Shown: positions 29,553-31,482 of the stretch, one piece after another
Layout of the letters: every line of letters begins with the position of its first letter
How positions within the stretch are numbered: the first letter of the stretch is position 1
Origin: an uncultured Blautia sp.
GTDB lineage: Bacteria; Bacillota; Clostridia; Lachnospirales; Lachnospiraceae
Assembly: GCA_938028845.1 (NCBI GenBank)
Contig: CALIZJ010000201.1
Coordinates: 1-31,482 of the forward strand
Direction: 5' to 3'
Length of the DNA: 31,482 nt
Position numbers and translations under genes: made by a program
The notes under the pieces: generated by a model
What the model was told of the DNA's origin: nothing
Databases searched by the model: none
The model's input: the letters and a program-made list of their open reading frames with translations, nothing else

Positions 29553-31482
29553 CTAGTCCTTCATGTAATACTGTCCTTCAAATCCGGCCCCTTTAAGGAT
29601 AAGCCCCGGGGCCCATGGGATCGGTTCTGCCATCAGCCCGCAGATCTCCTCCACGGTCGTCTCTTCTGGCGCATCGATGATCACCTCGTCATGCACATGG
29701 AATACCACATGCAGCCCTTTGTCCTCGATCCGTTTTAAAGTTTCCGCCAGGCAGTCCCTTGCGATCGCCTGGACAATGTTCTCTGTCATCTTTCCACCGT
29801 AAGTGGATTCCACACCCCACTTCTTGTTGCTCCCTGTACTGTAATAATGCAGCGCCATTTTCCCGAACTGATTCTCCTGCAGGAATGGCTTCGGGTAAAA
29901 CAGCTTTCTCCCCGATGGGAGCCTTACCGTAAGGAAACACTGCCCGTAGAGCATGTCCCCTTCCAGGGCAAAGATCAGCCCGTTGATCGCCTGGGGCTCT
30001 GCAGTCTGCATGACTTTTAATGCAGCCTGTTCAATGGAGTACCACAGATCCACGATCCGTCTGTTTGCATTTCTCCATCTGAGGACAATATCCGGAAGCT
30101 CTTCCTCCGTCAGCCCCATGTTAAGTGCACCCATTGCGATCAGCGCCGAAGTACCGCCCTGGTAGCCAAGGGCAAGGGTTGCGACCTTGCCTTTCTGCCT
30201 GAGGGAATACTCCGGGTTCCCTTTTCTGATCTTTTCAACCGGGACATGGAACATCTGGGAAGCCGTTGCCTCGTAGATCTTCCCGTGTGTGGCAAATACC
30301 TCATTCACCCACTGCTCCCCGGCCAGCCAGGCGATCACACGCGCCTCGATAGCGGAAAAGTCCGCGACCACGAATTTATTTCCTTCAGAAGGGATAAATG
30401 CAGTCCGGATCAGCTGGGAAAGGGTGTCCGGCACGTTTCCGTAGATCATGCGCAGTCCTTCATAGTTTTTCTGCTTTACGATCTTTCTTGCCTCATCCAG
30501 GGTTCCAAGATAGTTCCTGGGAAGGTTCTGCATCTGCACAAGCCGTCCTGCCCAGCGTCCCGTCCGGTTCGCACCGTAATACTGGGTAAGTCCCCGGACA
30601 CGTCCGTCCGCGCCTTTTGCATTGCGGATTGCCTCGTATTTCTTCACGGAAGTCTTCCCCAGCTGCTGGCGGATCTCCAGCATCCGCTTCACATTCTCTG
30701 CAGGCTGTCCCGCCAGAAGATCGGACACGGTAGCCTTGCGTAGGTTGTCTGTCTCCGTGCCGTTTCTTTCCAGCCATTCCATCAGCTGTACGGTACTGTT
30801 CGGGTTATCGATGCCGGTGATCCCCATGGCTTCCTCCATCAAGGTCTGCCGGCTCACTTCATCTATGTACAGGGCACCGTCTGTCAGTTCTTCATCCACA
30901 CGGACGCCAAACGCATTCATCTTCACATCCATCTGCCAGAGTCTTTCCTCCTCTGCCGGAACCGGATATTGATCCAGTCTCCTGAGGATGCTGTTCTCCG
31001 CTGTAACGTCCTGTTTACAGTATTCCTTGAACAGCTGCCATTTCTCCGGGGCATGTTTCGGCAGATTCCATGTCCGGTTCCCATTGCTCTTTGTGGGCCT
31101 GCAGGGAACACAGAAATACCGGATCAGTGCCTTTCCTGTGGCAAGCTTCTGCCTGTCCTGCGGAAGCCCGATTGCTTTTCCAATGGCGTCCAGTCCTCCC
31201 GGATATCCGCAGTAAAGGCCGTGTGCCATGGTACATCTCCACTGGGTCAGCGGTGTCCTGTAACCTGCCCTGTTCAGGCAGTACCACTCAAAAGCTGCAT
31301 TGTACGCGTGCTTGATAACATCCGCGCTCTGCAGGGCTTCCATGATCCATTCCGGGATCTTCTCCCCCTGTGCCAGGTCCACGATCTCCACAAGGGCATC
31401 ATCCATCTGGTAAGCAAACAGCAGGACTTCGAAGTCCGGGGACTGTGCATACCGGTACAGCCCCGCCTTCCGGATCTCCACG
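29553..31482 (-). CDS. Family A DNA polymerase (5' end outside window)
   Basis: 642 visible residues. The first codon visible (GTG 31481) is not the true start; IRKAGLYRYAQSPDFEVLLFAY is what follows the missing DIET exonuclease motif I. 3'-5' exonuclease remnants follow: KHAYNAAFEWYCLNR (motif II region) and LFKEYCKQDVTAE (motif III). Polymerase palm motif A VADFSAIEARVIAWLAG, fingers motif B RQKGKVATLALGYQGG, and motif C VFHVHDEVIID. This is the phage-type DNA polymerase I with proofreading that copies the phage genome, next to its primase-helicase. Ends GAGFEGQYYMKD. Confidence 0.95.
   Translation of the reverse strand, partial: VEIRKAGLYRYAQSPDFEVLLFAYQMDDALVEIVDLAQGEKIPEWIMEALQSADVIKHAYNAAFEWYCLNRAGYRTPLTQWRCTMAHGLYCGYPGGLDAIGKAIGLPQDRQKLATGKALIRYFCVPCRPTKSNGNRTWNLPKHAPEKWQLFKEYCKQDVTAENSILRRLDQYPVPAEEERLWQMDVKMNAFGVRVDEELTDGALYIDEVSRQTLMEEAMGITGIDNPNSTVQLMEWLERNGTETDNLRKATVSDLLAGQPAENVKRMLEIRQQLGKTSVKKYEAIRNAKGADGRVRGLTQYYGANRTGRWAGRLVQMQNLPRNYLGTLDEARKIVKQKNYEGLRMIYGNVPDTLSQLIRTAFIPSEGNKFVVADFSAIEARVIAWLAGEQWVNEVFATHGKIYEATASQMFHVPVEKIRKGNPEYSLRQKGKVATLALGYQGGTSALIAMGALNMGLTEEELPDIVLRWRNANRRIVDLWYSIEQAALKVMQTAEPQAINGLIFALEGDMLYGQCFLTVRLPSGRKLFYPKPFLQENQFGKMALHYYSTGSNKKWGVESTYGGKMTENIVQAIARDCLAETLKRIEDKGLHVVFHVHDEVIIDAPEETTVEEICGLMAEPIPWAPGLILKGAGFEGQYYMKD

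Noticed and set aside
31479..31481. GTG as start of the DNA polymerase
   Set aside because: The family needs an exonuclease motif upstream (DIET-like), so the gene continues past the window edge.
1..31482. CRISPR arrays, insertion sequences, integrase attachment sites
   Set aside because: I saw no regularly spaced direct repeats with spacers, no transposase gene and no integrase. The tRNA-like element could in principle hold an att core, but no integrase is next to it.

Overview
The window is a long stretch of a tailed double-stranded DNA phage or prophage with siphovirus-type morphology (tape measure, tail-tube protein, G/GT chaperone pair). Every well-supported gene is on the minus strand, so transcription runs from right (early, replication) to left (late, structure and lysis). 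The host is most likely a gut Bacillota, probably Lachnospiraceae or a relative. That is inferred from the strong GGAGG ribosome sites, the SPP1-gp6-like portal, Minor_capsid-type proteins and DUF4355-type scaffold, the VirE-like primase-helicase with VRR-NUC and SNF2 genes, and the Hol_Tox-type holin. No integrase, repressor or endolysin lies inside the window.

Right to left: (1) 25146-31482 is the replication module: family A DNA polymerase (5' end cut by the window edge), AEP-like primase fused to a VirE-type helicase, a repeat-bearing noncoding gap, a VRR-NUC nuclease and an SNF2 helicase. (2) 23112-25146 is a run of small, tightly coupled, often Cys-rich genes ending in a DUF1492/ArpU-like late regulator. 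(3) 22246-23111 is an AT-rich noncoding region with a highly structured candidate RNA, tRNA-Ile(UAU), a short SD-led peptide and an odd tRNA-like element, closed by a terminator. (4) 20817-22245 is an AT-rich two-gene cassette (nucleotidyltransferase-fold protein plus a coiled-coil protein) of unknown function, with its own candidate promoter and terminator. (5) 9944-20636 is packaging and head: terminase small and large subunits, portal, MuF-type minor capsid protein with a toxin-like C-terminal extension and a small partner, a fibre-like cassette, a frameshifted DUF4406 gene, a small membrane protein, scaffold, major capsid and connectors. (6) 795-9939 is head-tail joining and tail: minor capsid proteins, major tail protein, frameshifted tail-assembly chaperone, tape measure, distal-tail-like protein and a long tail protein ending in an S74-type chaperone domain. 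(7) 1-798 holds a small structural protein, a terminator and the holin.

The late operon is punctuated by Rho-independent terminators (8335-8357, 13050-13069, 15260-15291, 310-336). They would set the expression of capsid and tail proteins and mark the edges of accessory cassettes. The best candidates for undescribed biology are the structured RNA and tRNA-like region (22407-23122), the nucleotidyltransferase pair, the MuF C-terminal domain with its small partner, the slippery-site frameshift in the DUF4406 gene, and the GTTTGTWGAC repeats beside the replication helicase.
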